Of a stretch of DNA of 64,000 nt, positions 1-12,123 are shown in pieces (positions within the stretch are counted from its first letter, which is position 1; each line of letters opens with the position of its first letter). Where the stretch lies: contig PTFA01000085.1 in NCBI GenBank assembly GCA_003342895.1, positions 1,638,671 through 1,702,670 of the forward strand, in the 5' to 3' direction. The translations under genes were made by a program, and so were the position numbers. The stretch comes from Casuarius casuarius (Eukaryota; Chordata; Aves; Casuariiformes; Casuariidae). The notes under the pieces are model-generated. The model was not told the DNA's origin. It made no database searches and saw nothing but the letters and a program-made list of their open reading frames with translations.

Positions 1-368
1 ATGTGCACCATAATCTTAGTGTCAGTTCAGCAGTGTTGTTTTATGGCTTTATCAAGGGTATCATTTATCAATATTGCCTCTCAAATCAATCCAGCTGAAA
101 ACAAACAAACCTCACCACATATATACCATGAAATTTTCAGGGCAAATGAGGGCACTGTGGTAATGACTGCTATCATTTTTCTTCTGAAAACCTGAAAGAT
201 AGGAGCTGAGCAGATTTTAGACTTAAGTTAGATAATGCATCGTAAGAGGAGAGATCTGAATTCTTCAAACCCACTGACGGGGAGTTCAGCTACAGCTGAA
301 ATCACCCAAACACAACACTGTTCAAGGACAATTTAGCAAAATATCTTCTCAACCTTAAAATATCAAAA
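1..368. other. Gene-free AT-rich sequence
   Basis: The only open frame here is a 64-codon one at the window edge. It has no recognisable domain and low-complexity hydrophobic composition, so I treat it as chance. I see no repeat family or regulatory signature. Confidence 0.6.
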
Positions 369-540
369 GATACTGAATTGTTAAAAGGCACTATACTATA
401 ATAAAAAAAAAAACTTATATCAGAGCTAAAGTTTTTTTTTCTTTTGAAAAACTTGATACTGAATTGTTAAAAGGCACTATACTATAATAAAAAAAAAAAC
501 TTATATCAGAGCTAAAGTTTTTTTTTCTTTTGAAAAACTT
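369..540. repeat. Perfect 86-bp tandem duplication (2 copies)
   Basis: Copy 1 is 369-454 and copy 2 is 455-540, directly abutting. Every base matches, including an 11-base A run and a 9-base T run inside each copy. Homopolymers normally drift quickly, so the duplication is either very recent, polymorphic, or an assembly error. The unit contains no open frame and matches no repeat family I know. Confidence 0.95.
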
Positions 541-3500
541 TCCGTACTTACATGAAAAGGTAGCAAAAATTTGAAAACTCCATTTTCTATAATAATTTTT
601 GTTCCACAGATTGCTTGCAAACAGTTCTTTTCTAATATTGGCAGTTTAAATCCATCCTGTATTTCTAAACCTACTTGCATAAATCATCCACAGCAAATGA
701 CAGAAATAATATTCTGAATCTCATGGTGAAAAGGAACAAGAATGTGATCTATTTAACCAGATTTCAAACTGCACCTTTGCTGTCAATGCCTGCACCCCTG
801 CCCCCTCCACCCCCCACCCTGGGTGGGCAAAAAAAAAACCAAANCAAAACAAAACCCTCTAGTAAAAGAAAACATCCACACAAAAGGGATTTAGAAAGAT
901 AAGAACTGCCTTTTGTAGTTTTGNTTTTTTTAGAAAGGACATGAATAAGAGATGAGATTACAGAAGTATTATGAAAAGAGTTGGCAACATAAATCAAATT
1001 GCTTATAAGTTTGCCACCCAAACTCAAATTTTCTATGTTTGGTTCTCTGCCTCATGTTGAAATCTGGGGGGAAAGCTGCAGCAAAAAGATCCCAGTTTCT
1101 GTGATCAACAAGAATAACATTTCTCTTTGGCTTGTGCTGAAAACCAAAGCAGCTTTAGCTTATTTAGGAGCAGTAACTAGAGGAGGCCCAGCCCTAATAA
1201 ATATTCCAAGTCTATTCATGACCTCTGCACTTGTCAATACAACAACCAAAGCTGAAATCAGTTTTTTTAGTTTGCATCAAATATGTGTAATTAAAAAAAA
1301 ATGACTATGCAAGTAAACACTGCATAGTAAGCATATACATGGCAAAGAACNAGCACCTGGGCATCTTTAATTCTAGCACTCATTAACGTTTGAATGCCTG
1401 ATTTAAAACCTTAATATTCTTTTACCAGTTTTCTGCACACAGTATCGTACAGAACATTACTGGGAATGTCTAATTTACCCACTTATATAACACAAGCAGC
1501 TTTGTGTGAACAAAACTGCCACACAGAAATACCAAAAAAAAAAATCCACCAAACCACACATGCACAACTGAAACAGTTGAATCAGCTCTTGAAAGATATT
1601 ATTGATGCAAAGAGTTTAGCAGGATTTAGAGAAAGGTACTCTCCTTCCAACTTGGTTATAATCATTACCCACCACACTGCAATTCCAATTCACTGCAAAT
1701 CAACACAGAAAGAATTTGCCAGATCTCATCTGTCAAAACACTTACTAATATCGTGCGAAATCTGTTTCTACATGTCATGTTAGATGCAAAAAGTATGTGC
1801 ACGCGTGAGAGACCCCAACATGAAGAGCAGTTAGTTTGAGAATTTTGAGTCAAAAAATGAGCCCTTAAAAATTATTTAAACACACCATTTCCGCAAAAGC
1901 CAAGATTCCCTGCTTACTCATGAACCCTGAATCCTTGCGCTGCTTGGAATTGGTCTTAATCATGCACCATACATTGAGTTTTTAACTGACAGCTACTTAA
2001 CAGAAGCTATTTCTCATATTTATTAACCTATAGATAACACTGTATTTTTATTTTTGAGGTGGGATAAGCAGGTCTGGCTAAATCAATTTCATCAAAATAG
2101 TGAAGAAAGTTTTTTCCCTGAGCTCCTGAATTCCGATGATTCTCCAAGAGTAGTAACTATCATTTAAATGAAGAAAAGCTTTTCCTAGGCCTTGTAATTG
2201 CAAAAATGTTTTNAGACAAGCATCCACCAGACCCTGAAAAACAGCTAAAGAATCCGTTATTCAGAATTTTTAAAATCTCATATTTGAATGCATGGTTTTA
2301 ACATTATCACAATAAAGCTTGAAGACAGAATGTAATTCATGTAAAGNTACACATGTTCTTCTGCTATTGGGATTCCTATGCAAACACAACAGAAGGATGG
2401 TGTTTTCCTAGGTGAGAGCGAGACTATTCAGTGGCTACATCTGAATTATTCAAGTAATGGCAAAAGCAAATGGAGTCTTGATTTAGTCACACAACCCCTT
2501 TGATAAATGCTGCCCTGAAAGCTTCTCTGACCAAACTGTATGTGGTTAACTACGAGTTCTCCAAATCATTTTTAGTTTAGCCTTTAAGGGACTGTACATT
2601 TCTGAGTACTTTTGCAGTTGTTTCTGCNTGGTATTTGAGAAGGTACTCTGCACTGATGTGATTCTTATTAAAATAATGGTAACTAGTGCTTTACATACTC
2701 AAGGTAAACATTTCTTAAAGGGAAGTTATCTTAAGTTTCTGAATGCAACTAGAGATTTGGTACACAGGAAATCAAACATTATTTTCACTGCTCTCTCTCT
2801 CTGTTTNTCTTATCTATCAAAGGCCAAATTCTGCCTTTGAGTTTTAGTGGAAGTGCATTGGTACAAATGAAAGTAAATGAGGGTAGAAAGTCAACATAAA
2901 TCAAATACTATCAATGAGTAACTAACAATGTGCTGTTCTGAGAACATCCAGCTGATGCACTGAATGTGCTGAATGAACAGTGCACTACAGACCATCCAAT
3001 GAATATATTTTAATTGCTTTACTTTATTGCTTTTCCAACCCCTTTTTGCTTTAGATTTACACTGTGATAGAGACCTGAACACATTCTTCCTTACTACCAT
3101 CCCTTTCCAGCAAGCTTTTTAAACACATTTTACATTAATGATAACCAGGAAATCGAGTCTTGTCTCCTGGTTTTGCTTTTAACATTTGGGGATTGAAGAA
3201 AGTTGATCATACTGCTCCTTCCTGAAAGGACAAGAGTAATGTATCTGTAACAAAGATTTCTTTCCTACACCATCAGTGGCAGGCAACAACAACAAATATT
3301 TTCAAACAGTCCATATAACATTCAGTTTCCCTGTCAGCTGGATAGTCTGCAGCCTCTTCTTTCCCACATTGCTTGTCAGTAGCAGAAAATTATTTAGACC
3401 AAATCTTTCAGGGAAAATCATATTAGAAAAAGGCCCTCCAACACAGAAAGAATAAAGTGTGCTTTGCAAACTCAGCCCGTTGGGTGAGGCACAGACATCT

Positions 3501-4190
3501 ATTACGGATGCTACTGCATGAGAGGCAATACTTTTTATTATGGTTTTCTGGGGTGAGTTCTGGCAAGTCCTTGGAATCACTGACTTCCTGCAGGGCGGCA
3601 GAAACTGAACCCCAAACCATAGGTAGCCTGTGAGGATTTGTAATGCAGGTANTTGCAACATGAGAGGGGCCTTTAAGTCACTGATAGCATTTATTTATTT
3701 GGGAACTACATGTTTCAGAGAAGTATGTGTTTAGATTAAGATGTGCTTTAAAACAGGATGCTGCAAGTTGGACCTCAATATATGGCCACATAAATCTTAC
3801 TCAGTAGGAAAACATTTGTGTAGAGCACTTGGCCATACATAAGCTTTAAGCATTCCAGCACTTAAAGAAAAATCTATATTTTATGGATTGAAATATGCAT
3901 AAGTTTAAATTTATCTGCACGTTTTTTCTTTGGAAACTGTTCCTTGAGAATACCATTAATATTTATTACATTTTCCGTGTCTGAGCAATTATACAGGCAT
4001 TAATTCTGCAGGAGCTGATTCTGCAGGATCTGCGTGGTTACACAGCACCCTATTTACGGCACTGGGATCTCAGGTAGGGACCTGTGCAAGATCTGCGCTT
4101 GGCCTTTAAGACGTCCTTAATAAGATGAGCGTTAGCATCCCATCTTACGCCCAGGCGAGGGGAAGGCAGAAGGCCCTGGCACTTGTTTGT
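541..4190. other. Gene-free AT-rich interval
   Basis: This is ordinary non-coding sequence with scattered single n positions. Open frames of 60-119 codons occur on both strands (the longest is minus strand, 3302-3661), but none has a recognisable domain or a consistent splice context. A C-rich run at 789-819 ends in a 7-bp palindrome around position 820. A weak old-repeat match at about 2821-2880 is listed separately. Confidence 0.6.
2821..2880. repeat. Possible ancient amniote repeat fragment
   Basis: The stretch begins with a motif resembling 'ggccaaattctgcc' and continues with degenerate short-arm text like that of a palindromic, low-copy repeat dispersed in bird, turtle and crocodile genomes. 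I recognise the pattern from memory and not from a search, and the divergence is high. Confidence 0.35.
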
Positions 4191-4199
4191 ATTCAGTCT

Positions 4200-4450
4200 G
4201 ATGGCTTCTTTCCCAGCAGCGTACTCACTGCCGTGGAGCAGTTTCTCTTAAACTCTTGAAGGCATGATGCCCTTTCCCGCTCCATGTTCTGGGCGTGACT
4301 CCTTCGGCTATCCCAGCTCGTTCCTCTCCTGCGGAGGAAGGAGAGGCGGCTAACGCTCCTGCTGGCAGGGCTCGGTGCTGCCAGCGGCAGCCAGCTGCTG
4401 GAGCCGCTGTCCGTAACCCGTTGCCATTTCCCCACCTCGGTACCAGCAAT
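4200..4450. promoter_or_regulatory. CpG-rich patch 1
   Basis: About fifteen CpG dinucleotides fall in roughly 225 bp, well above the CpG-poor flanks. Several overlapping 60-80 codon frames are open on both strands, which is what GC-rich sequence does by default. It could be a small CpG island (alternative promoter or first exon), a GC-rich old repeat, or a decayed exon. No TATA box or identifiable coding product is seen. Confidence 0.35.
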
Positions 4451-5587
4451 AGTCCAGTCCCTTCAAATTCCTCTCTGGGCTTACACTGAAATTTCTATGC
4501 CTCTAACACGCTTTGACACCTCTGAGCATTTATGTTCAGTTTCTACTAGAAAATATTTCCGTTTCAGTATTCTACACAGAAATTTGCAGAGCACGTTGAA
4601 TCACTGGATTAGCAGGTANACTGCATTCACTGACCGTGGGCTCAAGCAGGAAGTTTCTATCATTTCTGTTTCTATCACTCTTAATTATTAAATATCTTTT
4701 AGGGGGTTTTTTTTCCTCAACTACCATTAAAAGTTACATTTCCAGGAAATCTATAAATGCAAAAGACATTGCAACACAGTTACAAATGGTAAGATATAGG
4801 CCAAAAAATCATGGCTCCATGTTGTCTGCAACCCTGAGAGAAAATGCAGAATACCACTGAACTGAAAAGTAAGTGATGGAGCTCCCNAACGAGAATGATT
4901 CTTCGCAAGTTGAACAAATTAACCTCACAGTACCATTTCCATATGTACTTGCTACGCAACAACAAAAACCCAGTCTCTCCAGCTTCAGGAGAGTGTGCCT
5001 TCAGCTGGCAAAGACAGAANGCTAGCCGCTCAGAAAGGTGACTTTTTTGGACAAATGAGGAAACTTAATGAATTCCCCACTCCACAGACGGCTGTAGTGT
5101 ATGTTAGAGCACCTGCTGCAACTCACTTCATATCACATTGCAGTTATGAAAAATAGTTTGCTATTTTGGAACCCCCTGGCAGCCCGAGTGAATCACTGAG
5201 GGCCCAAAGCTCATTTATCTTTTGTCAGAACTGAAGCCAAACCAACGCCATCTTGCCCGGCAGCTGAGGAACGGGGAGAAAAACACTCCGCAAGTAAAAA
5301 TAACCAGAGGAGCGTGCAAGAGTTGCAAAGACAAGTGACTTATGGCAGGTAATAAAAAGCTTTTCACAACTCACTCAAGCTTTTTAGACCACAGTACTTC
5401 GCTGTCAGCCCNGGACAAAAGGAACTTTTTTTATTTTTTTGGGGGTGGGGTGTGGCGGGGAATATGACCAGGTAGGAGAAGGGGAGGAAGTGCAGGACAA
5501 GGGGGGAGTGATTTTGAGTTCTGATCATATACATGGTAGAAACACATTAGAAATGCATTCTTTCAAACCAAAAATACTACTTCACTC
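4451..5587. other. Gene-free interval with G-run cluster
   Basis: Mostly AT-rich text. At 5441-5506 five runs of four to six G occur after a T-rich stretch, giving plus-strand G-quadruplex potential. No supported gene. Confidence 0.55.
5441..5506 (+). other. G-run cluster, possible G-quadruplex
   Basis: G runs lie at 5441-5445, 5447-5450, 5457-5460, 5481-5484 and 5501-5506. The first three are tightly spaced and the others lie 20 bases or more further on. It sits about 130 bp before a CpG-rich patch, a common arrangement near vertebrate promoters, but no transcript evidence is visible. Confidence 0.4.
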
Positions 5588-5852
5588 TACCATGCTATAG
5601 GCAACACTGAAATGCTCTGCAGACAGCAGCNTTCAGCCCTCGCTGCACGTGTCTTCCCAAAGACAACGACCCCCCAGCAGCCACGCCGCGGCCAAGCTCC
5701 GGCTCTGCTAGGGAAGCGGTTGCAAAGCGCAGTGAGGTGCCCCCCAGCCACTTCTGCAGAAGACTTCTGAGGGGGCCACACTCCCTGTTTCTCTGGGGGG
5801 AGATCCCAGCTGGGACNGTGGTGGGTCTGACCCCTCTTCTTACATCAGCAGG
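5588..5852. promoter_or_regulatory. CpG-rich patch 2 ending at a plus-strand splice-donor-like site
   Basis: Nine CpGs lie between about 5638 and 5710 in a GC-rich block. The plus strand ends in a strong donor-like match (CAG followed by GTAAGA) at about 5850. A CpG-rich block followed by a good donor is what a non-coding first exon looks like, but a single donor match is common by chance. Open frames on the minus strand (to 97 codons) show no recognisable protein. Confidence 0.3.
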
Positions 5853-7710
5853 ATGTGCCAGGTAAGAACTGGGAAAATAAATCCCCAAATCCTGCCATTA
5901 GCTGTGTGACCTGCCGGGTACGCACAGATTTAGGATGTGAGCTCCAGGTCTCGCGTGACAGAGTATCTGTTTACATAAGGCAAGAATTTCCCTGAGAAGT
6001 ACTCCNTACCTCCAACAGAAGCAACAAAATTAAGGGCAGGACTCCCAGGAAAGGGAAACTTAAACACATCCTTCTAGTCCAAACCTGTGAACGAGTGACT
6101 GACATCAGACTGTACTACTGAAAACCAAAAATTTAGGGACCAACACATGAAACAGCAAAGGGTGGGACTAAAAACTGAAGGATACTTCAGCATTAAGAGT
6201 AGCAAAACTTCTGCTAATNAAAAAGCAGCAACAGCTATGTGGAGATACGGCACTCGCAGTTCATCAGTGGCACTGCACCTGTTGGGTACATGCTCTCGGA
6301 AAAAAATTCTGAAAAGCTGTGATTAAGTACGATTAATTTTTTTAGTGAACAATTACCTGTGGTGTGGTGTAATAGGAGATTATCCATGGAGTTAATGATT
6401 CCTAATCCAGCATGTGAGCAGCATTGCACCTAACACTATCAGGGAAATAAGCCCCTGTCACTGAACAAATTTTTCTCCGAAAACTCTTAGTAGAAGTATT
6501 TCATGGAAGGTTGAAAGTCCTATTAGACAGTATGTCCAAAATGACAAATCTAGACTCTAGCTCCTTCCAGTAGGTATCAGGACAATATTGATGATCTTAG
6601 TGGCACAGTGCAGAAAGCCTCTCCACCACATCCTCTTGACTTCTATGGGACTACATATGCAGTGAATTGGGGACTATATATCAACAGCAAGGGCATAGCT
6701 GCTCTCTCACTACCATTAACCAGTAGAAATATTATCTCTGTCACTCCCAAAGATCCATGCTGCTTTGGCTTCCCACAACACTGCTGAAACCAATACTTTC
6801 ACCATGTAAGTGTTGACTTCCTCAAGGATTTTATATACTCTTAATAAAGTTTGCAAAGAGCACACAGCGCAAGGTGATAAACCAACTCCATATATCACAG
6901 AAGTCAATATGGATCCTCCTCCTTACGTTTCCATTTTGAACATTTCAGTAAATCACTGACTGAATTATTTGGATCATTACATTTACTAAACTGAAGTAAT
7001 TTTTCTTGATATACACAGTTCTCTATCAAATCTCTGTGATGANTGACATACAGTCAAGTGAAAGCAAGTCAAGAAACCCAAATAGAGAGTGTGAAATATA
7101 GAAACGAGCTGGTGTGTTGTCCTTAGAGAGTAATACACAGTAATGACACAGGCAAAACCAGGCTTGCAGGCTTCTACCTTACTACCTTCTNTTAGACCAA
7201 CTGGTAGAGCTTGAAACCTAGAAAATTTGGGGCATAATAGCACTTTTCCACTTCCAGCTCTACTAGCTGGTCTAATAAGAGATATTACCTCTCCCTGCTA
7301 AACTTGTCATGTTTAAACTATGTAATAATTTTATCATCTGAATGTGAGAAGAATATCAATAGATGCAGATCTACTGTTTTTTGATATTGTCTCTTATGTC
7401 TGTCAAGACATATACTCTTTGTGAAGAGGAACATATTTTGGTTGTTTGCTCATATATTTTGTTCTGTGGCCATCGAGGATACCGGAATCTGCACAACCAC
7501 TGTGAGAGGAACGTTAAAACTATCAGTTTTGGAGAAAAAGGTAAAGCCAGGCACTAACTGAGGTTTAATACATATGGTAGTTAGAAATCATCACTGTATT
7601 TGGCTATTCTTTCACTGGGGTATGAAGCATCTTTTAAACTTTTTCTATAGACCTGCACTTTTCATTTACACCCTTATGTAAGAGATACTGTACCTAAATT
7701 TTCCTTTTTT

Positions 7711-7737
7711 CTCTCTCTCTTTTTCTCTCTCTCTCTC
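7711..7737. repeat. Interrupted (CT)n microsatellite
   Basis: CT dinucleotides are interrupted by a short T run and preceded by a T-rich tract. The mixed pyrimidine tract could act as a strong polypyrimidine tract on the plus strand, but no exon follows that I can support. Confidence 0.9.
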
Positions 7738-8344
7738 AAATTTAGNTAGTCTTCCATCTGAAAGTAACATTCAGTTAAACAGTGTGAGGTCCACCCCAAA
7801 ACTGCAACTTAATTTCAGCTGAACCTTTAAGTACTCAAATTGGTTCATGTTTCTGTGAGTAACACCACTTTCCTCGCGTACTTCCCAAGTACGGGCAAGA
7901 TTCTGTTTTAGCCATTAGAAACATGCTAACGGATGTGATACGCCACAACGCTGGGCCANGCACAACATGCAGCTACACTTTCAAGCTCTTCCGTAAACAC
8001 TGAATCCATCTGCNACATTTCCCTCCCTCGCTGCAACCACAAGGATTCTCCTTGTCCTTTATAGTAGAAGCAGTGTTAAAATGAAATCACTGCTCTTTGT
8101 TTTCCTTACAGTTAAAGGTACCACTACTGTAACACGACCTTCGTATGACCAGATGCTCTGACATTAAAGTTCTACTTTAAATACAAAAGTGAGGAGAATA
8201 ATATGGAACAATAAAGATACCAAAACAAAAATACGACAATGCTTTTAAAAAAAATTAAACTCTTTCTTCATATCTCGCTTACAAAGAACCACTAATCTTC
8301 AGATTCAGTAATCTTCTGATTTAACTCTGATCGGAAAAGACACA

Positions 8345-8383
8345 GGCACTCCTACTGACTTCCCTGGGAGTCAAATCAGGCCT
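8345..8383. repeat. Possible ancient amniote repeat fragment
   Basis: It contains a degenerate form of the 'ccattgacttcaatggga' core followed by 'tcaaatcaggcc', which I recognise as part of an old palindromic repeat found across amniotes. It is short and diverged, so this is tentative. Confidence 0.4.
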
Positions 8384-9779
8384 TTTAATTAGCNGTTATT
8401 CTTTGCCATTTTGATAATAAAAATATGACCTTAAACACTTGTCTTACCAGACTTCAACTCCATAGCACTGGAAAGCTAAGTGTTTAAATACTTCTCACAA
8501 ATGCAATTCCTTTACTTGCATCATTTTTAATGCACCAAAGACTATTCACAAGTTGGAAAAAAGCATCTCGAAACAATACAAAAGCAGGAAATAAGTGACG
8601 CATCATAATTTGCAAATTAATAATTTTCAAGTAATTTATAAAATTTACAGCATGATCATTTACAAATAAAACAATAATAAAATCTCAGCCTTAATGCCCC
8701 GAGAAAAACAACTTGAAATTCTCACACAGTGTTGATGTTGTTGATACTTTGAATCACTCTTGTAAAANTCTATTCTATAAAATTGTAATACACAATGTAC
8801 AGAAAAGGTACATTATCACCCCCAACTCTTCCTTTTGCAGAATCTCAGCAACCACACTTGGACAGTGAAATCTTACATTCTAAGTTTAATTTTACATTTT
8901 AAATTCAAATTACACAAATGGGTCTGTTTCTGTATACACAGCTATAAAGCACTAACTTGATAATTTAGTCCCTAATCTGGTTTCTAATACGCTCAAGTAT
9001 TCTGCTCCTACCCAGACTCCCTCTGCTATGTCAAAAGCGAATGGAGATGTGGAGTTACAAAANAGGCAAATTACATGAAATGATTTAGTTTAATCAAGAC
9101 AGAGAGAGTGTGAAGTTTGTAAGAGGGAGCCGGGCGAGCAATCAACACTGCCAAACACGACAGCCAAATGCAGTTAAATGCCAAAATACTCTACACTGGA
9201 AGGGATAAGCTGAACCACACCAGCATCTTACAGGCTCCACATTGCATTACCAAAGACATGCACATCACTANGGGCCACTGAAGGAAGACGCAACACCCTG
9301 TCTCCCCCTCAAAAATACTAAGATGCAAAACATTACAAAAGTATGTTGAGAGCATGTTTTTGATTCCACGTATATAATTCAGAAATCTAATTTCCCCTAT
9401 AGGATTGGCTTTGTTCACTTCAAAGAGAAGCAGAGGAAGTGATGGAGTGGTGAGGGATGAATACCAAGAATGATCAGAAGCATTAGAAATTCCTCTCCAT
9501 GTATGGATTTGAAAGAGTGGGGTTTTTTAATCTCCAGACAACCTAAATGCAAAGAGACATGATAAAAATACTTTTAAAATAGTAAACAGAAGTCTTATAA
9601 GACGACTTTTGGTAGGAGATGCATTTACTCAAAATAATCAGAGGAAAATTTTCCTTTCGACTTTCAGTTAGCCTGGACAGCTTATTTCTAGAAGGTGAAG
9701 AATAAATAGGAACAACAGGCCAGAAACACAATTCATGAGAGAGAAAAAAATAATAATAAAAAAAACTGAAATAAGAGAT

Positions 9780-10260
9780 TTTCGGACCTGGCCTAAACCA
9801 GAACGCCTCAGGAACAGCCTCTAGCAGTGGGAAGCTTCGCTAATGGATGCTAATGGAGGGTTTTGTGCGCGGCCAAAGCAGCCTGAGACAGGTTCTGCTG
9901 GAGACACGGGTGGTACTGGTCCAACCCCAGCGACTTCATGGACTACACGCTCCGTTTCCGGCGCTGCCACCGCTGCCTTTCATCACCTTTCCACCCCTCT
10001 ACCTTAAGTTTTTCTATTAACGAAACACAAATAATCTTAATAGTTTTAAGAAGGAAGCTGTAAGAATAATGGCAGCTACTTTGCCACACGCACTGCTTCA
10101 AGAAAGTTTCTAGTTAAAGTACAAAAAANCAGCGTGCCATGAAGGAAGCTCAGGACCCTCGACAAGAAGAGGCTCGGCAAGTGCCGGCGGGCACCTCCCG
10201 GGCCTTAGTGTGGCGACCAAGGCTTTGCTTCGGGTCCAGTTCCCTGCACCAAGATATTTT
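9780..10260. promoter_or_regulatory. CpG-rich patches 3 and 4
   Basis: About twelve CpGs lie in 9780-9990 and eight more in 10125-10245, separated by AT-rich sequence. No open frame of note spans them. They may be remnants of a GC-rich element or weak CpG islands. Confidence 0.3.
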
Positions 10261-11384
10261 GCAGGTGAATTGAGGACAGTGTGTGTCAATCAGAGGTCAA
10301 TATTGTTATGGTGCAAGTGACCCGTTACCCAGCAGCAAGTATTTTTTATGTAATTCAAGTTAGATTGCAACAGTACGCTAAGATACCTACCAGGTAATTC
10401 TAGAGCTAATTTGAACTTTACCTTTCCTTCACTTCTAGCACTGTTGTAAATGTTTGCCATGCACTGGTTCTAGGCTTTTCTGTTTGAGTATCACGGATGT
10501 GTAGCACGTCACCTGCCCCCCTCTCTCTCCTAGCACTTTATTTGCAATGGTACTTGCAACCTCAGCTTTAAATGAACATGCCCAAAAGGCTTGGGTTGTA
10601 AGGCTCTAGAAATCTAGAAACTCTTCCAGCTAATGGGCAGAGGGAGCACAGAACACAACACCAGCAACAATCACCTTATTTTCAAATAGAAAATACGGCT
10701 AATTCAGAAAGGGCTATTTACGTTCCAGAAAGTCTCAGGAACCAGACATTTTAACAAGGTAATGTCTGTNTGGACCTTCAAATGAGACACCAGCTATTTC
10801 AAGTGATGAGTACTCAGTTACAGGCAAAGAGGCGCGTGGGCAAAGGCAGCAAAAAGCCCTCCTGGAAATGCTGTGGGCAAAGCAGCAAACCCCACGATGG
10901 GGGCTGCATTAAGGAGAAGGGGATGTGCGAGACCAGCTCAGCCTTCCGTTCGACCTGCCACCAGCTCTCTGTTAACAACTGGATTTGCAACAAATCTCGG
11001 TATTTGCTCTGCCAAGTGACCTTAGTTAAGCAGGGGTCCCTCTCCCTGGGAATACATAAAATCCAATTTGACAAACTTTTTTTTTTTTTTGTGGGGGGGG
11101 GGCGGGTAATGCTGGTACACTGTGGGACTACTGTCTCTAACTACTCTCTTTTACCTGGCCTCATTGAAAAGCTTCCTTTGCTTGGATGGACAGAAATGTT
11201 TCTTACCCAAGGATCTAATAGCTAAGGAAACAAGCTCAGAAAAACAGAAGAAAAAAAGCCACATTTGGGAAGAAGTATGATCGCAGAATCAATTTCTTAT
11301 TAAATTAAATATGGTTATACAAACAACATTGCAACAGTACTTTTGCCAAACCCAATGCTTTCTTTGTATTGTTCTTCCTTCCTG

Positions 11385-11490
11385 GCTGTGTCTCCTGTCT
11401 GTTACACGTGGATAAACTGTGAACTCCTCAGGAGAGCAGCAATCTTTGAACATACCGTAATTAATGCCTGCCACAGGGGAGTCATAGGCT
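11385..11490 (+). repeat. L2-like LINE 3'-end fragment
   Basis: The text follows the typical L2/CR1-L3 type 3' end in order: 'aactgtgaactcctcagg', then a degenerate 'gagcagcaatctt', then 'gcctgccacaggggagtc', corresponding to the familiar 'gtaagctcc...ggcagggac...cctagcaca' layout. Sense strand is plus. It is diverged, as expected for an element inactive since early amniotes. Confidence 0.5.
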
Positions 11491-12100
11491 ATGACTGACA
11501 TTCCTTGCTTTATATACATCTTACCTTTTAGGTACTCTTATTTAAAAAGGGCCATATAACCCAAATTGCTTATAGCTCTTTTAGCTGGAATAATGTGATG
11601 TCCTTCAGCGGTTATTCAGATTTAGAATATTCTGAAGTGAGGAAATGTGTTTCCTGCTTTCCCAAACAGGAATGTGTAATTGAGCTAGTAAGCCATATAA
11701 TTCATGGCTCTTTCAAATCAAAGTTCTCGGTTTCATGTGGGAAGATGTTCTTTGACAGCTTCATTAAGTTACAGTTAAGGAGCCTGCCAAAATTGCCAAC
11801 AACTGCTGGGAATTTGGGGCAGAATTCTCAATACTAGAAGTTTTGCAAATGCATTTCCAGCACTGGTTTGCAAGGATTGCTTTGTCACTTGCGGCNCACA
11901 CAACCTCTGTCTCCCTGGGATTTCCCTGGTACTTTAGTCCATGATTCTTAATAGAGTAATATGAGGACAAATGTTTTCCACAGATTTCTTAAATTGTTGT
12001 TCACCCTTCTACTGAGAGAATTTTAAAAAGTTAAACACGCATGAACTTCCTGTAAAACAGGTATTTTTCATATGGCAGCCCAGGCAATATTTGTTTTATG

Positions 12101-12123
12101 TTGTTTGTTTGTTTGTTTGTTTT
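12101..12123. repeat. (TTTG)n microsatellite
   Basis: Five tandem GTTT units followed by a T run. Simple sequence with no linked element visible. Confidence 0.9.

Larger units (their letters stand above)
5853..9779. other. Gene-free AT-rich interval with CT microsatellite
   Basis: No supported gene. It contains an interrupted CT microsatellite at 7711-7737 and a degenerate old-repeat fragment near 8345-8383. The stretch from about 8600 to 8960 is notably AT-rich and rich in short polyadenylation-like hexamers, which is not informative alone. Confidence 0.6.

Noticed and set aside
813..827. CCCACCC/GGGTGGG palindrome
   Set aside because: The central spacer is a single base, so no hairpin can form, and C-rich low-complexity context explains the match.
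5905..5925. MIR core word 'agctgtgtgacct'
   Set aside because: Only about 13 bases match and neither flank continues into the MIR consensus.
10782..11225. 147-codon plus-strand open frame
   Set aside because: It runs through a T12 tract and G9 run, has no recognisable domain or splice context, and frames of this length are expected a few times by chance in 64 kb of six-frame sequence.
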